Source: Spirulina major PCC 6313
GTDB taxonomy: Bacteria; Cyanobacteriota; Cyanobacteriia; Cyanobacteriales; Spirulinaceae
Direction: 5' to 3'
Assembly: GCF_001890765.1 (NCBI RefSeq)
Contig: NZ_KV878783.1
Span: forward strand, 1,028-65,027
Length of the DNA stretch: 64,000 nucleotides
The position numbers and the translations under genes were made by a program. Positions 35,850 through 44,772 of this stretch are shown here, piece after piece (positions within the stretch are counted from its first letter, which is position 1; each line of letters opens with the position of its first letter). The notes beneath the pieces were generated by a model. It was not told the origin of the DNA, did not search any database, and worked only from the letters and a program-made list of their open reading frames with translations.

Positions 35850-35924
35850 GGGAATTCTCAAACGTAGACTAGGGGTTTATCCTAGCCTATTTTTGAGCGG
35901 TCTTCGTGGGTGAGCGGTGGGGGG

Positions 35925-36722
35925 TTAAGCTTGACGACGTTTGGTGAGATAGCCGGAACCGAGGGCGGCGGCGATCGCTAACAGTGAGCCGGGTTCTGGA
36001 GTGCTTTTCACCGGAGGACGGGTCGCCGGAGGGCGGATCACCACAGGGTTTTTGACCGATGGTGGCGGAGCAATCACCGTCAATTTGGCATAGAGATAGG
36101 CATCACTGCTGCCTCCTTCTTGGGAGATAAATTCATCCATTAAGTTACCCCCCAAACCGGAACTAAAGCCAGCGAGTTCTAGGGTGTACTGACTGCCATT
36201 GAGTTCAAACCGTTCCGCCGCAAGGGCATTATTCCAGACAATGCGATCGGCACAGTCCGTGACGCTGTAGTAGGCGCAGGTGCCATAATTGGGGGTTTCT
36301 TCAATGTCGAGGGTGTAGTTAAACGATTTCACCCCCAGCTCGGCAAAGTCTAACGCGAGGCTGAGATCGACGGTGTAAGGCGCACCATACCAAAGGGTTT
36401 TATTGTAGTGGCGCAACCGCCCCAGGTTAAAAATGTCCCCCGATGTGATCTCTGTTTCTCCCACGCCGAGAAAGCCTAAGCCACTTTTGCCACCGGTGGG
36501 AACCCAATAGGCGGGATATCCCCAGCGCACTTGGGTTTCTTGATCGACCGTTTGGTATTGGATGAACTCTCCGGCGACGGGATTACTCCAACTGCCGGAG
36601 GTGGAGTTAAGGGTGAAGGCGATCGCATCTGGGGCGATCGCGCTAAGTCCCACGGCCATTGCCCCGATGATTGGCAGGGATGAGCCTGAGATTTGGAGAT
36701 GTTGGGCAAACGATTTCAACAT
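35925..36722 (-). CDS. THxN-type PEP-CTERM exported protein
   Basis: The probable start is the ATG at 36722, giving about 265 residues; upstream codons to 36956 overlap the neighbouring gene and look non-coding. A signal peptide (SLPIIGAMAVGLSAIAPDAIAF) leads to a domain with SGSWSNP, QVRWGYP, SGLGFLGVGE and LGRLRHYNKTL. These match the THxN/choice-of-anchor K family. The end PEPGSLLAIAAALGSGYLTKRRQA fits PEP-CTERM sorting, with a PEP motif, a helix and a basic tail. It is probably exported and processed by exosortase. The molecular role is unknown. Confidence 0.85.
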   Translation of the reverse strand: MLKSFAQHLQISGSSLPIIGAMAVGLSAIAPDAIAFTLNSTSGSWSNPVAGEFIQYQTVDQETQVRWGYPAYWVPTGGKSGLGFLGVGETEITSGDIFNLGRLRHYNKTLWYGAPYTVDLSLALDFAELGVKSFNYTLDIEETPNYGTCAYYSVTDCADRIVWNNALAAERFELNGSQYTLELAGFSSGLGGNLMDEFISQEGGSSDAYLYAKLTVIAPPPSVKNPVVIRPPATRPPVKSTPEPGSLLAIAAALGSGYLTKRRQA

Positions 36723-36838
36723 TTTAGGGTTTAGGTTGAGAGAGTATTGAGCCTCTGACTGAAGGTGGGCGATCGCACAGTCCATTGCTAACCTAACCTG
36801 CTCCCTCACGCAAATCACACCCTTTCTTAACCTGCTGA

Positions 36839-37597
36839 TTAAAACTCGTAGGGATCGCGGGGGGTGGGGATCGTTTCGATCGTATCGGCGGCGATCACTA
36901 ATTGCCGCCGCCCGTCGAGGTCTTCGGTGATCATCGAGCCTTGGACTTGGAGCCAACTGTCTTGGGGGTAGTCGTCTTGACTGCCGGGGAGTTGCACGGG
37001 TAAGCCAATGGGGTAGGCATCGACGGCACAGCAGGAAATCACAAACCGCGACAGGAGCAGATAATTATCCGGCAATGTGGGGGGATGCACCACGAAACCG
37101 GTCACATCTACGGCTTGGTCGGTGTAGGCATCGGGTTCGGGATAGGCGTTGAGGGTGCGCACCCAGTCAATCAGGCTGCGGTCTTCGGGTTGGGTGGGGT
37201 TGTAGAAGGATTGGGCTTCGACGCGGGTGTAGGGGAGGCTTTCCCCTGCGCCGCGTTGGAGAGCGACTTCACTAGAGAGGATGGCGGGGGGGATGATGAA
37301 GCCGAGGATCGCCGTTCCCAGGAGAAGACCTGCCCCCAAACCGGGGGGAAAAAGGGTGACGTGCTGCATGGGGTTGGTGGGGCGTTGGCTGCGACTGACG
37401 AGGCTTTTGGCGCGGAGGGCACTGAGGATCACAAAGCCAATTCCCGCGATAAAAACGAGGAGATTGTAGTTGGGATGGATCAACAGTTGCAGTTGACCAG
37501 CGAGGCGAAATTTGATCAGCAAAAGTCCCCAGTTGAGGAGGGCAAAGACATCAAGCCACGGGGAAATTTTGGGATAAAGGCGTTGTAAACGCAGCAT
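36839..37597 (-). CDS. TIGR03943 family membrane protein
   Basis: This is a 252-residue protein with about four N-terminal membrane helices and a soluble C-terminal domain. The domain has the conserved RFVISCCAVDAYPIGLPV phrase and an OB-like end. TIGR03943 proteins occur beside YraQ-type permeases, as here: the permease gene ends 38 bp upstream on the same strand. Together they may form a metal or small-ligand transport unit; the Cys pair hints at metal binding, but the substrate is not known. Confidence 0.87.
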   Translation of the reverse strand: MLRLQRLYPKISPWLDVFALLNWGLLLIKFRLAGQLQLLIHPNYNLLVFIAGIGFVILSALRAKSLVSRSQRPTNPMQHVTLFPPGLGAGLLLGTAILGFIIPPAILSSEVALQRGAGESLPYTRVEAQSFYNPTQPEDRSLIDWVRTLNAYPEPDAYTDQAVDVTGFVVHPPTLPDNYLLLSRFVISCCAVDAYPIGLPVQLPGSQDDYPQDSWLQVQGSMITEDLDGRRQLVIAADTIETIPTPRDPYEF

Positions 37598-37635
37598 GGC
37601 AGCACCAACGAATCAATGATCGAGCCGGGATAGGC

Positions 37636-38646
37636 CTAGAAGAAGTAACTGTAGGATAGCGTCAAGAGGAGGGTGAGTTGAGCGGCGATCGCAAACAGAT
37701 AAATAATTACCCTCGGTTTAAAGATCGACAACAACAGCCCAGCCGCCTTGAGATCCACCATCGGCCCGAAGACCATAAACGCCAAAAGTGATCCGGTGGT
37801 GAAGGTGGAGGCAAAGGCAAGGACAAAAAAGGCATCCACCGTCGAGCAGATCGACACCACCGCCGCTAGGAGCATCATCGCCAAAATCGAGGTGAGGGGA
37901 CCTTGACCCAAACTCACCACCAATTCACGGGGGGCCAGGACTTGGATCGAGGCAGCGATCGCACTCCCCACCACCAACATCCCCCCCAACTCACGCAACT
38001 CCATCACCATATTTTCCAAAAACAGGCGCACATTCGCCGACGAAAAGCGTTCCACCGGTTTCGGTCGAGGCAGATCATCGGGGGTCGCCATTTCCAAACG
38101 CAAAGGGGATTCCCCCTGGCCCAGTAAATAGGTTCCCGACTGTAACAAGGTCGGGCGTTCCGGTTCTTGGCGAGTTTGGATGCGGTAGAGCACCCGTTTC
38201 GCCAAATCCGGCTGCATCATCGGGCGGGGGTCACGTTGGAAACTAAAAATCCAGCCGATCATCGTCGCCACAATTAATGAAAACACAATGCGCAGCACCA
38301 CCACTTGGGGCTGATCCCGAAAGGCGACCCAGGTGGCCCAAATCACGATCGGGTTAATCGTCGGAGCCGCGAGCAGGAAGCCAATCGCGACAGAGGTGGG
38401 CGCTCCCTGGGTGAGCAATCGCCGCGCCACCGGAACATTGCCACATTCACACACCGGGAACAAGAACCCCACGCAACTGCCAAAAAATGCCCCCAAAATA
38501 GAGTTTTGGGGCATCCGTTTGATTAATTGCTGTTCATCGACAAAGAACAAGAGGGCACTGGAGAGAAGAATCCCCAACAAAAGGAAGGGCAAGGCCTCCA
38601 CTAATAAGCTAATGAAGAGGGTGAAGCCGCTATGCAGTTGACTCAT
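37636..38646 (-). CDS. Permease (YraQ/DUF318 family)
   Basis: This is a 336-residue inner-membrane protein with eight or so helices. Family motifs include FLLGILLSSALLFFV, VGFLFPVCECGNVPVARRL with its conserved cysteines, and APTINPIVIWATW. Members are predicted permeases, some linked to metals or arsenic. It is the first gene of a two-gene operon with the TIGR03943 gene. Confidence 0.88.
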   Translation of the reverse strand: MSQLHSGFTLFISLLVEALPFLLLGILLSSALLFFVDEQQLIKRMPQNSILGAFFGSCVGFLFPVCECGNVPVARRLLTQGAPTSVAIGFLLAAPTINPIVIWATWVAFRDQPQVVVLRIVFSLIVATMIGWIFSFQRDPRPMMQPDLAKRVLYRIQTRQEPERPTLLQSGTYLLGQGESPLRLEMATPDDLPRPKPVERFSSANVRLFLENMVMELRELGGMLVVGSAIAASIQVLAPRELVVSLGQGPLTSILAMMLLAAVVSICSTVDAFFVLAFASTFTTGSLLAFMVFGPMVDLKAAGLLLSIFKPRVIIYLFAIAAQLTLLLTLSYSYFF

Positions 38647-39029
38647 GGAGGGTAAAGTAAGCGATCGTCATGACTGGGTAACAATTTCCAAACATTTCCC
38701 CATTCTATCGGGGTGAATCCCGCTTTTGGCCCTCCCCTAGTCCTCTCCCACCGGCTACGGCTGATCCATAACGCGCCACTGTTGACCTCGCCTGCATCGT
38801 TGATCCCCTGAATCAGGGCAGCGATCGCACGACCCACAACAGAGAATGACCGCAATGCCCGCCGGCGATCGCGCCATCTAGCCATCCAAACTCTTTAACG
38901 GGCACATCTCAGTTACGCTAATCCGTGACATACTCCAGACAGCGATACAAGTATACGCTTCTGGCTTCTCCCACCTACTGCATCTGTAACGATCTCTATT
39001 TCTAGAGCGTAGGATTCGAGCTTTTTAGA

Positions 39030-39101
39030 CTCACCCAATCCTCTCCCGTGGGAGAGAGCTTTTTCTCCTTTCTCCTGCGGGAGAAGGGCTGGGGATGCGG
39101 G
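39030..39101 (-). repeat. Dispersed palindromic element, intergenic copy
   Basis: It reads CTCACCCAATCCTCTCCCGT to GGGCTGGGGATGCGGG, the reverse orientation of the copies inside cobN. Both inner palindromes (CTCTCCCGTGGGAGAG and TTCTCCTGCGGGAGAA) are kept. Confidence 0.85.
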
Positions 39102-39238
39102 TGATCTCTGGCAAGCCATGGGAATCTGCAAACGTGAGATGCACCCTCTTTAACCCTTGCCCTGAGTTCAGTCCAGCAAATGTGACGTTTTGTGCCGATG
39201 AGCTACGGGGATCGCTTGGCTTAGACTACAGTGCTAAT

Positions 39239-39253
39239 TGAGAATTATTACTA
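39239..39253 (+). promoter_or_regulatory. Fur-like box upstream of feoA
   Basis: TGAGAATTATTACTA fits the 7-1-7 Fur pattern TGAnAATnATTnTCA except in the last triplet. It is 65 bp before the feoA start, in an AT-rich spacer. Repression of ferrous iron uptake by Fur under iron-replete conditions is the natural reading. Confidence 0.6.
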
Positions 39254-39317
39254 TTAAGGTTATACTACATCTCATCAGTAGATCCTCAATTTCCAATCAC
39301 TCACCCCCCCCATCACC

Positions 39318-39557
39318 ATGACATTACTTGAACTATCGGTCGGCCAAATTGCATTAGTGGACAGCATCAGTGACAGTGTTCACGGCCCAGGGCTGGTGTC
39401 GCGTTTAGCCGCCATGGGCATTGTGCCGAATAAGCCGATCCAACTGCTGCGCAAAGCGGCCCTAGGTGGCCCGCTCCACCTGCGTATCGGCAGCACCACC
39501 GAAATCGCGATGCGGCGTTCCGAAGCCTGTTTAGTCCGGATCAATATGGAGGAATAA
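39318..39557 (+). CDS. feoA: Ferrous iron transport protein A
   Basis: This is a 79-residue SH3-like cytosolic protein that assists the FeoB channel. It shows RLAAMGIVPNKPIQLLRKAALGG-type core phrases and the ending STTEIAMRRSEACLVRI. The feoB gene begins 48 bp downstream. The pair is probably controlled by the Fur-like box upstream. Confidence 0.92.
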   Translation: MTLLELSVGQIALVDSISDSVHGPGLVSRLAAMGIVPNKPIQLLRKAALGGPLHLRIGSTTEIAMRRSEACLVRINMEE

Positions 39558-39605
39558 TTTGCATTTCTCCTGCTTCTCCCTGTCCATTTACCTCAGATAA
39601 CGATC

Positions 39606-41450
39606 ATGAGCCATTGTCAACCTGCAACCGTGCAACCCTCACGGGTGGGCGTTCAGAAACGAATCGCGCTACTCGGACAGCCCAACACGGGAAAATCCAC
39701 CTTTTTTAATCGCTTGACCCAGTCCAACGCGGCGATCGCAAATTGGCCCGGTCTGACGGTTGACCTGTTTCAAGCCCGCGTCCAATGGTCGGGGAAAACG
39801 GTGGAAGTGGTGGATCTGCCGGGTATTTATGACCTCAATGGTTTTTCCGATGATGAACAGGTGGTGCGGCGGTTCCTGGAAACCTATGGGGTTAATGCGG
39901 TGGTGGTGGTGCTCAATGCGACCCAAATTGATCGACAGGTGCGCCTCTTGTTGCAGGTGAAATCCTTGGGCATTCCCACTGTGGCGGTGTTGAACCTGGC
40001 CGACGAAGCCAAACGCTACGGGGTGCAATACGATGCCCAAGCGTTGAGCGATCGCCTCGCCATTCCCATCCACTCGATCAGCGCCAAACATGGCACAGGG
40101 TGTCAGCGGGCGATCGCCACCATTACCCACACCGTCGAACACAGTGCCGAAGCCGTCACCGTTCCCCACCTCAACACAGTTCTCGCCGCCTATCCCATTC
40201 CCGAAGCCGACATTGAAACCCTCTTACGGGGGGTCGTGCAAATGCCGTCCTTAACCGCCCGCACGATCACCCACACCATCGATGGCGTGATGTTGCACCC
40301 CCTCTTTGGTCTGCCGATTTTCTTCGCCTCCATGTTTGGGGTCTTTTGGCTAATTTGGACGGTGGGTTTGCCCAGTGCTGACCCTGTCGATGCTGTCACG
40401 GGATGGTTCCAAACCGTCATCCTTGAGCCGGTTCTCTCCGTCGCGCCCCCATTGGTTCAAGACCTTGTCCTCAATGGCATCTGGGCTGGATTCGCGGCTC
40501 TGCTGTCCTTCGTGCCGTTGGTGGCGATCTTCTTTGTGGTGATGGGTCTTCTAGAAGGCAGTGGTTATCTGTCCCGTGCCGCCTATTTGATGGATGCTCT
40601 GATGGGACGGTTGGGGTTAGATGGTCGGGCCTTTGTCTTGCAGATGATGGGGTTTGGTTGTAATGTGCCCGCGATTATGGGGACACGGGTGATGCGCAGT
40701 CGAGGGATGCGGCTGCTGTCGATGTTGGTGATTCCCTTTTCCCTCTGTTCAGCCCGGTTACAAGTGTTTGTGTTTATTTTGGCGGCAGTGTTCCCCAATC
40801 GTCAGGGTGCGATCGCCCTCTTTTGCCTCTATGTCATGAGCTTTGTCAGCGCCTTCACCCTCGCCGCCCTGCTCAGCCGCTTCGACTACTTCCAATCCCG
40901 CGATCCCTTCGTCCTCGAACTTCCCCCCTACCGCCTGCCGACGATCCAGCAAGTCTTCCTGCGCGTCTGGGGTGAAATGAAAGAATTCGTCGCCCGCCTT
41001 TCCATCTTCATGGTGATCGGCAGCAGCTTAATCTGGTTTCTCACTAGCTTCCCCCAAGGCAGCACCGGCCTCGACACCTTCGCCGGTCAACTCGGCGGCC
41101 TCTTCCAACCCCTGATGGAACCCCTAGGGATTAACCCCTTCCTCACCGTCTCCCTAATCATCGGCTTCGTTGCCAAAGAAGTCCAAATCGCCGCCCTCAC
41201 TGTCCTCTACGGCCTCAACAATCACGCTATGGCCGTCGAACTGGGCCAAACCCTCACCACCGCCCAAGGCTTGAGTTATTGTCTCTTTAGCCTCCTCTAT
41301 CTCCCCTGTCTCACCACCCTCGGCGCGATCTGGAGTGAGTCGAAATCAGTGCGCTATACAGCGATCGCGGTGATTGTTCCCTTGGTGACCGCTTGGCTGT
41401 TGAGTTTCATGTTTTACCAGGGGATCACGCGATTGCCTTGGGCAGGCTAA
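39606..41450 (+). CDS. feoB: Ferrous iron transporter FeoB
   Basis: This inner-membrane Fe(II) transporter has an N-terminal G domain. The G1 motif is GQPNTGKST (residues 24-32), G3 is DLPGIYDL, and NLADEAKR supplies the G4-like region. The membrane part has the two gate repeats, with FGCNVPAIMGTR and FSLCSARLQVFVF in the first. At 614 residues it is shorter than the Escherichia coli protein but usual for cyanobacteria. It is operonic with feoA. Confidence 0.95.
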   Translation: MSHCQPATVQPSRVGVQKRIALLGQPNTGKSTFFNRLTQSNAAIANWPGLTVDLFQARVQWSGKTVEVVDLPGIYDLNGFSDDEQVVRRFLETYGVNAVVVVLNATQIDRQVRLLLQVKSLGIPTVAVLNLADEAKRYGVQYDAQALSDRLAIPIHSISAKHGTGCQRAIATITHTVEHSAEAVTVPHLNTVLAAYPIPEADIETLLRGVVQMPSLTARTITHTIDGVMLHPLFGLPIFFASMFGVFWLIWTVGLPSADPVDAVTGWFQTVILEPVLSVAPPLVQDLVLNGIWAGFAALLSFVPLVAIFFVVMGLLEGSGYLSRAAYLMDALMGRLGLDGRAFVLQMMGFGCNVPAIMGTRVMRSRGMRLLSMLVIPFSLCSARLQVFVFILAAVFPNRQGAIALFCLYVMSFVSAFTLAALLSRFDYFQSRDPFVLELPPYRLPTIQQVFLRVWGEMKEFVARLSIFMVIGSSLIWFLTSFPQGSTGLDTFAGQLGGLFQPLMEPLGINPFLTVSLIIGFVAKEVQIAALTVLYGLNNHAMAVELGQTLTTAQGLSYCLFSLLYLPCLTTLGAIWSESKSVRYTAIAVIVPLVTAWLLSFMFYQGITRLPWAG

Positions 41451-41469
41451 GGGGCGATCTTGACGGAGC

Positions 41470-41510
41470 GGCTGCCCATCTCCATCGATCATGCTCTGGG
41501 ATGGGCAGCC
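41470..41510. terminator. Hairpin between convergent feoB and downstream gene
   Basis: An 11-bp perfect stem (GGCTGCCCATC and complement) has a 19-nt loop. The T-tract is weak, so it may rather be an mRNA-end stabiliser, but its place just after feoB and before the convergent gene fits a terminator. Confidence 0.5.
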
Positions 41511-41524
41511 TGTTTAACCTGGCT

Positions 41525-41983
41525 TTAGAGACTGGCGGACTCGACAGCGATCGCCTCACCCACAGCCGATGCTGCCATCTCTCCATTTCCACAACGTCCC
41601 GCCCGTTGGCCACGGCCGTTACCCTGCGCCATCGCCGCATCGCCGTGCCGTTGCTGTTGTCCACAGCCTCGCCCCTGTCCCCGTCGGCCTAGACCCCGCC
41701 GAGGATGTTGTGCCATCACATCCCGAACTGCGCCAATCAACTCGCGCACCGGCTGCCATTCGGCTTCACCATGGGCATCACATTGGGCTTCATAGTCCCT
41801 TAACACCGCTTCGAGTTCCATCCGCATCCGTCCACCTAGCACGCCCTGGCCACAATCCAACTGCTGCCCCAGAGACAGTAGTTCATCCTTGAGGGCCGCC
41901 GGAACTCGAATCGTTTGGGTTTCACCATGCTGCCAATTCCCTTTCCGACCGGCTCCCGCCCGCATTCCACCTCGACCTTTCAT
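41525..41983 (-). CDS. Putative DNA-binding protein with N-terminal RVP motif
   Basis: This is a ~152-residue protein from the ATG at 41983, which has a good ribosome site (GAGGA eight bases upstream). The N-terminus MKGRGGMRAGAGRKGNWQHG followed by ETQTIRVPAALKDELLSLG resembles short cyanobacterial proteins of the type KWKHGKTKTIRVP. These look like ribbon-helix-helix DNA binders. The C-terminal third is Gly/Gln/Arg-rich low complexity. A consensus promoter with an overlapping inverted repeat lies upstream, which fits an autoregulator. Function is not established. Confidence 0.6.
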   Translation of the reverse strand: MKGRGGMRAGAGRKGNWQHGETQTIRVPAALKDELLSLGQQLDCGQGVLGGRMRMELEAVLRDYEAQCDAHGEAEWQPVRELIGAVRDVMAQHPRRGLGRRGQGRGCGQQQRHGDAAMAQGNGRGQRAGRCGNGEMAASAVGEAIAVESASL

Positions 41984-42019
41984 GATTTTGATCCTCAAAA
42001 TAATCGTTTCAATACATTC

Positions 42020-42047
42020 ACTATAGCAATTTTTGATTTTGTGTCAA
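42020..42047 (-). promoter_or_regulatory. Sigma70-type promoter of the RVP-motif gene
   Basis: On the minus strand TTGACA (42047-42042) and TATAGT (42025-42020) are separated by 16 bp. The start codon is 37 bp downstream. The -35 box lies inside one arm of the long inverted repeat at 42035-42095. Confidence 0.65.
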
Positions 42048-42095
42048 TATCTATAAGTCTTGCTGGGTAAGATCTATAGATATTGTCACAAAATT
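42035..42095. promoter_or_regulatory. Long inverted repeat overlapping the promoter
   Basis: Two 21-bp arms (42035-42055 and 42075-42095) match at 19 positions and share the core TGTCAATATCTATA or close to it. The spacer is 19 bp. One arm covers the -35 box of the adjacent gene. This could be an operator for the gene's own DNA-binding product. Confidence 0.6.
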
Positions 42096-42149
42096 GAGAG
42101 TATCCACCCCTACCCCCCGTCGGAATCCATCCAGACGTGCAACAAAACG

Positions 42150-42190
42150 AATCCCTTGGGCCAGGGTTTTGGAGTAGGGCCCAAGGGATT
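42150..42190 (-). terminator. Likely thrS terminator
   Basis: A perfect 13-bp stem (AATCCCTTGGGCC and complement) with a 15-nt loop is followed on the minus strand by CGTTTTGTTG. It lies 45 bp beyond the thrS stop. Confidence 0.6.
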
Positions 42191-42234
42191 TAGAATCGGG
42201 AAGCGGGGGCACGATCGCGCCCCCCGCACCGCTC

Positions 42235-44052
42235 TTACGGATCAGTACGATCGCGGTTTGCATTCACCAACGTTTCAGTGATTTCCGAGAGGGCGATCGC
42301 CCCCAGTTCCCCCGATGCACGGGTACGGATACTCAAGGTCTGGGCCGCCACTTCCTTTTCGCCCACGATCGCCATCACCGGCACTTTTTCCTTCTCCGCA
42401 TTGCGGATTTGCTTACCGAGGCGATCGCCACTGGCAATCTCCACCCGTAGCCCCGCCGCCAAAAGCTGCGCCTGTACCGTCTTCGCATAGGGCAAAAACT
42501 CATCACTCACACAGAGCAATCGCACCTGCACCGGAGCCAACCAAAACGGGAAATCCCCCGCATATTCTTCAATCAAAATCCCGATCAACCGCTCCAATGA
42601 CCCAAAGGGCGCACGGTGAATCATAATCGGTCGTTGCCGTGATCCATCCTCGCTCACATATTCCAAATCGAAGCGATTCGGCAGATTATAATCCACCTGC
42701 ACCGTTCCCAATTGCCATTCGCGATCCAACACATCCCGGAAAATAAAATCCAACTTCGGCCCATAAAACGCCGCCTCACCCGGAGCCTCAAAATACTCCA
42801 TGCCCAGATGTTGCACCGCCCGCCGAATCGCATTTTCCGCCGTATTCCAGATCTGATCCGAGCCAATATATTTATCCGATTCCGGGTCACGAAAACTCAG
42901 CCGCGCCTTAAAGTTTTTCAACTTCAATTTACCAAACACCGACAGGATGAGATCCACCACATCGAGAAACTCTTCGTCTAATTGTTGTTCCGTGACAAAC
43001 AGGTGCGAATCATCCACCGTAAAACCCCGCACCCGCGTTAACCCGCCCAATTCTCCCGACTGTTCATAGCGGTATACCGTGCCAAATTCCGCCAACCGAA
43101 TCGGCAATTCCCGATAGGAACGCAGGTCATTTTTATAGATTTGAATATGAAAGGGGCAGTTCATCGGCTTCAACACAAAGCCCTGCTCCGCCGCTGCGGC
43201 CGCCTCACTTTCCGCCATCATCGGGAACATATCTTCCTTGTAGTTCTGCCAATGGCCGGAGGTTTTAAACAAGTCCACGCGGCCAATGTGGGGCGACACC
43301 ACACCGAGATAACCCCGCTTGGTTTGTTCTTCGCGCAAAAACCCTTCCAATAATGTCCGAATCACCGTCCCTTTCGGAGTCCACAACGGCAACCCCGGCC
43401 CCACCACATCGGAAAAGAGGAACAGGCCTAATTCTTTCCCCAACTTGCGGTGATCGCGTTTGAGGGCTTCGGCCTTGCGGCGTTTGTATTCTTTGAGTTG
43501 TTCGGGGGTTTCCCAAGCCGTTGCATAGATGCGTTGGAGTTGTTGCCGATTTTCATCGCCGCGCCAATAGGCCCCGGCCACACTTTCGAGGGCGATCGCT
43601 TTCGGGTTCAAATCCCCCGTATTCTCCACATGGGGCCCCGCGCAAAGATCCCACCATTCTTCCCCCAAGTGATAGAGGGTAATTTCTTCGCCTTTAATCA
43701 GGTCGCTGAGAATTTCCAATTTATACGGCTCTTCGATCTGCTCGATCCGTGCCTGGGCATCGTCGCGGCTGACCGCTTCGCGCACCACTGGCAGTTTCTT
43801 TTTAATGATCTTGTCCATCTCTTTCTTGATGGCTTTCAAATCCTGCTCCGTGAAGGGTTCCGGATTATCAAAATCGTAATAAAATCCCGTTTCTGTCCAA
43901 GGGCCAATCGTCACCTGTGCCGTGGGGAAGAGTTTCTGCACAGCCATCGCCATCACATGGGAGGCGGTGTGACGGATGCGCTTCAGGGTGTCCGATTCGC
44001 TGGTACGGAGGAGCTTAATCGGTTCGGGCGCAACATTTTCAGCACTGGACAT
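42235..44052 (-). CDS. thrS: Threonyl-tRNA synthetase
   Basis: This class II synthetase charges tRNA-Thr. About 605 residues run from the ATG at 44052 (MSSAENVAPEP). Codons up to 44103 are possible but less likely. It lacks the N-terminal TGS domain, as usual in cyanobacteria. The editing domain has HTASHVMAMAV. The catalytic core has the zinc cysteine in MNCPFHIQIY, motif 2 in TRVRGFTVDDSHLF and motif 3 in GSLERLIGILIEEY. The anticodon domain ends the protein. Confidence 0.96.
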   Translation of the reverse strand: MSSAENVAPEPIKLLRTSESDTLKRIRHTASHVMAMAVQKLFPTAQVTIGPWTETGFYYDFDNPEPFTEQDLKAIKKEMDKIIKKKLPVVREAVSRDDAQARIEQIEEPYKLEILSDLIKGEEITLYHLGEEWWDLCAGPHVENTGDLNPKAIALESVAGAYWRGDENRQQLQRIYATAWETPEQLKEYKRRKAEALKRDHRKLGKELGLFLFSDVVGPGLPLWTPKGTVIRTLLEGFLREEQTKRGYLGVVSPHIGRVDLFKTSGHWQNYKEDMFPMMAESEAAAAAEQGFVLKPMNCPFHIQIYKNDLRSYRELPIRLAEFGTVYRYEQSGELGGLTRVRGFTVDDSHLFVTEQQLDEEFLDVVDLILSVFGKLKLKNFKARLSFRDPESDKYIGSDQIWNTAENAIRRAVQHLGMEYFEAPGEAAFYGPKLDFIFRDVLDREWQLGTVQVDYNLPNRFDLEYVSEDGSRQRPIMIHRAPFGSLERLIGILIEEYAGDFPFWLAPVQVRLLCVSDEFLPYAKTVQAQLLAAGLRVEIASGDRLGKQIRNAEKEKVPVMAIVGEKEVAAQTLSIRTRASGELGAIALSEITETLVNANRDRTDP

Positions 44053-44438
44053 GGACAAATTCACCTTAACGTTTTTCAACAGTTTTGACAGCAATGGGCG
44101 CAATCCTACCCGGATTCCGCGTCGTGACTATTGTACCGCTGTGGCATGGGTTTTGCTGCGATCGCGAATCCCAGGCCACAGCCACGATAGCATGGCTGCC
44201 CGATGGACTGACCCAGAAGCCGACCATCACGCTGGGATAGAATAAAGTTACTATGCCAGACTGACAGAGGCACAATAACGACGAGATGCGATCGCCAATG
44301 GTCAAGTGCAACCGATTGATGGAACAGATGCGATCGCACCCCTCACAAAATAAAGACAAGCGATCGCGGCCGAGAGTAGGAATCGAGGTGATTAATCTCC
44401 CGAACGATGCCCAGTCACTTTTGATCATGAACCATGTG
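44053..44438. other. Intergenic region with dispersed HIP1-bearing repeat
   Basis: No gene. It contains GATGCGATCGCACCCCTCAC (about 44324-44344) and a block GAGTAGGAATCGAGGTGA...CCAGTCACTTTTGAT (about 44373-44424). Both recur around 45605-45708, and in part at 46259-46300 and 49980-50035. The repeats bracket the toxin-antitoxin genes. Confidence 0.6.
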
Positions 44439-44475
44439 TTGACATTGTATATACAAAACTCTTACATTATGTAAG
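44439..44475 (+). promoter_or_regulatory. Promoter/operator of the toxin-antitoxin operon
   Basis: TTGACA at 44439-44444 is followed 18 bp later by TACATT (44463-44468). Two palindromes overlap it: TTGTATATACAA (44445-44456) and CTTACATTATGTAAG (44461-44475). This layout fits autorepression by a ribbon-helix-helix antitoxin. The antitoxin ATG is 28 bp downstream. Confidence 0.55.
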
Positions 44476-44539
44476 GCATATTCTCTTTAAAACAGTAAGC
44501 GAATGAACACCTCAACCCATGACGGGTCAGTTAGCCAGA

Positions 44540-44548
44540 CCCGCGATG
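44540..44548 (+). repeat. Target-site duplication, left (CCCGCGATG)
   Basis: The 9-bp sequence CCCGCGATG lies directly left of the MITE and is repeated exactly at 44764-44772. Confidence 0.9.
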
Positions 44549-44763
44549 CTGATTGACTGACAAAAGATCATGTTTGAATCCCGAAACCCCTTACCAGGAA
44601 AGGGGTTTAGCGTTAGAGAATTGGATGCCCCTGATCTTGAGCCATCTCGGTGTTGAGTACAGATCGGCAAAAGCCTTACCAGTCCTTGGTTATGCTTGCT
44701 TGCTAGGGTGATCGCTGAAACACCCAGGGGGTAAGGATTTCCAAAGTTTTGTCAGTCAATCAG
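44549..44763. mobile_element. 215-bp MITE with 17-bp perfect inverted repeats
   Basis: The ends are CTGATTGACTGACAAAA (44549-44565) and its exact complement (44747-44763). The 9-bp duplication CCCGCGATG flanks both. The inside has no transposase frame. It contains a 9-bp hairpin (AAACCCCTT with AAGGGGTTT, about 44585-44610). This is a non-autonomous element mobilised in trans. The parent family is not identified; 9-bp duplications occur in IS10- and IS903-type elements among others. Confidence 0.92.
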
Positions 44764-44772
44764 CCCGCGATG
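44764..44772 (+). repeat. Target-site duplication, right (CCCGCGATG)
   Basis: An exact copy of the 9 bp at 44540-44548. Joining the two sides restores an uninterrupted antitoxin frame. Confidence 0.9.

Larger units (their letters stand above)
38647..39317. other. Intergenic region with repeat and feo promoter
   Basis: About 670 bp with no supportable gene. It holds an inverted copy of the ~75-bp palindromic element at 39030-39101. The right part is AT-rich, carries the Fur-like box at 39239 and should contain the feoAB promoter. The left half contains HIP1 sites only. Confidence 0.6.

Noticed and set aside
35849-35924. Cobalamin riboswitch before cobN
   Set aside because: The spacer to the next gene is too short and I found no B12-box-like sequence.
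36723-36956. N-terminal extension of the THxN protein
   Set aside because: The extra 78 codons overlap the TIGR03943 gene, are Arg/Pro-rich and precede a proper signal peptide that should be at the N-terminus.
38643-38885. 80-codon ORF after the permease gene start
   Set aside because: It overlaps the permease promoter region, has no recognisable domain and is rich in HIP1-derived codons.
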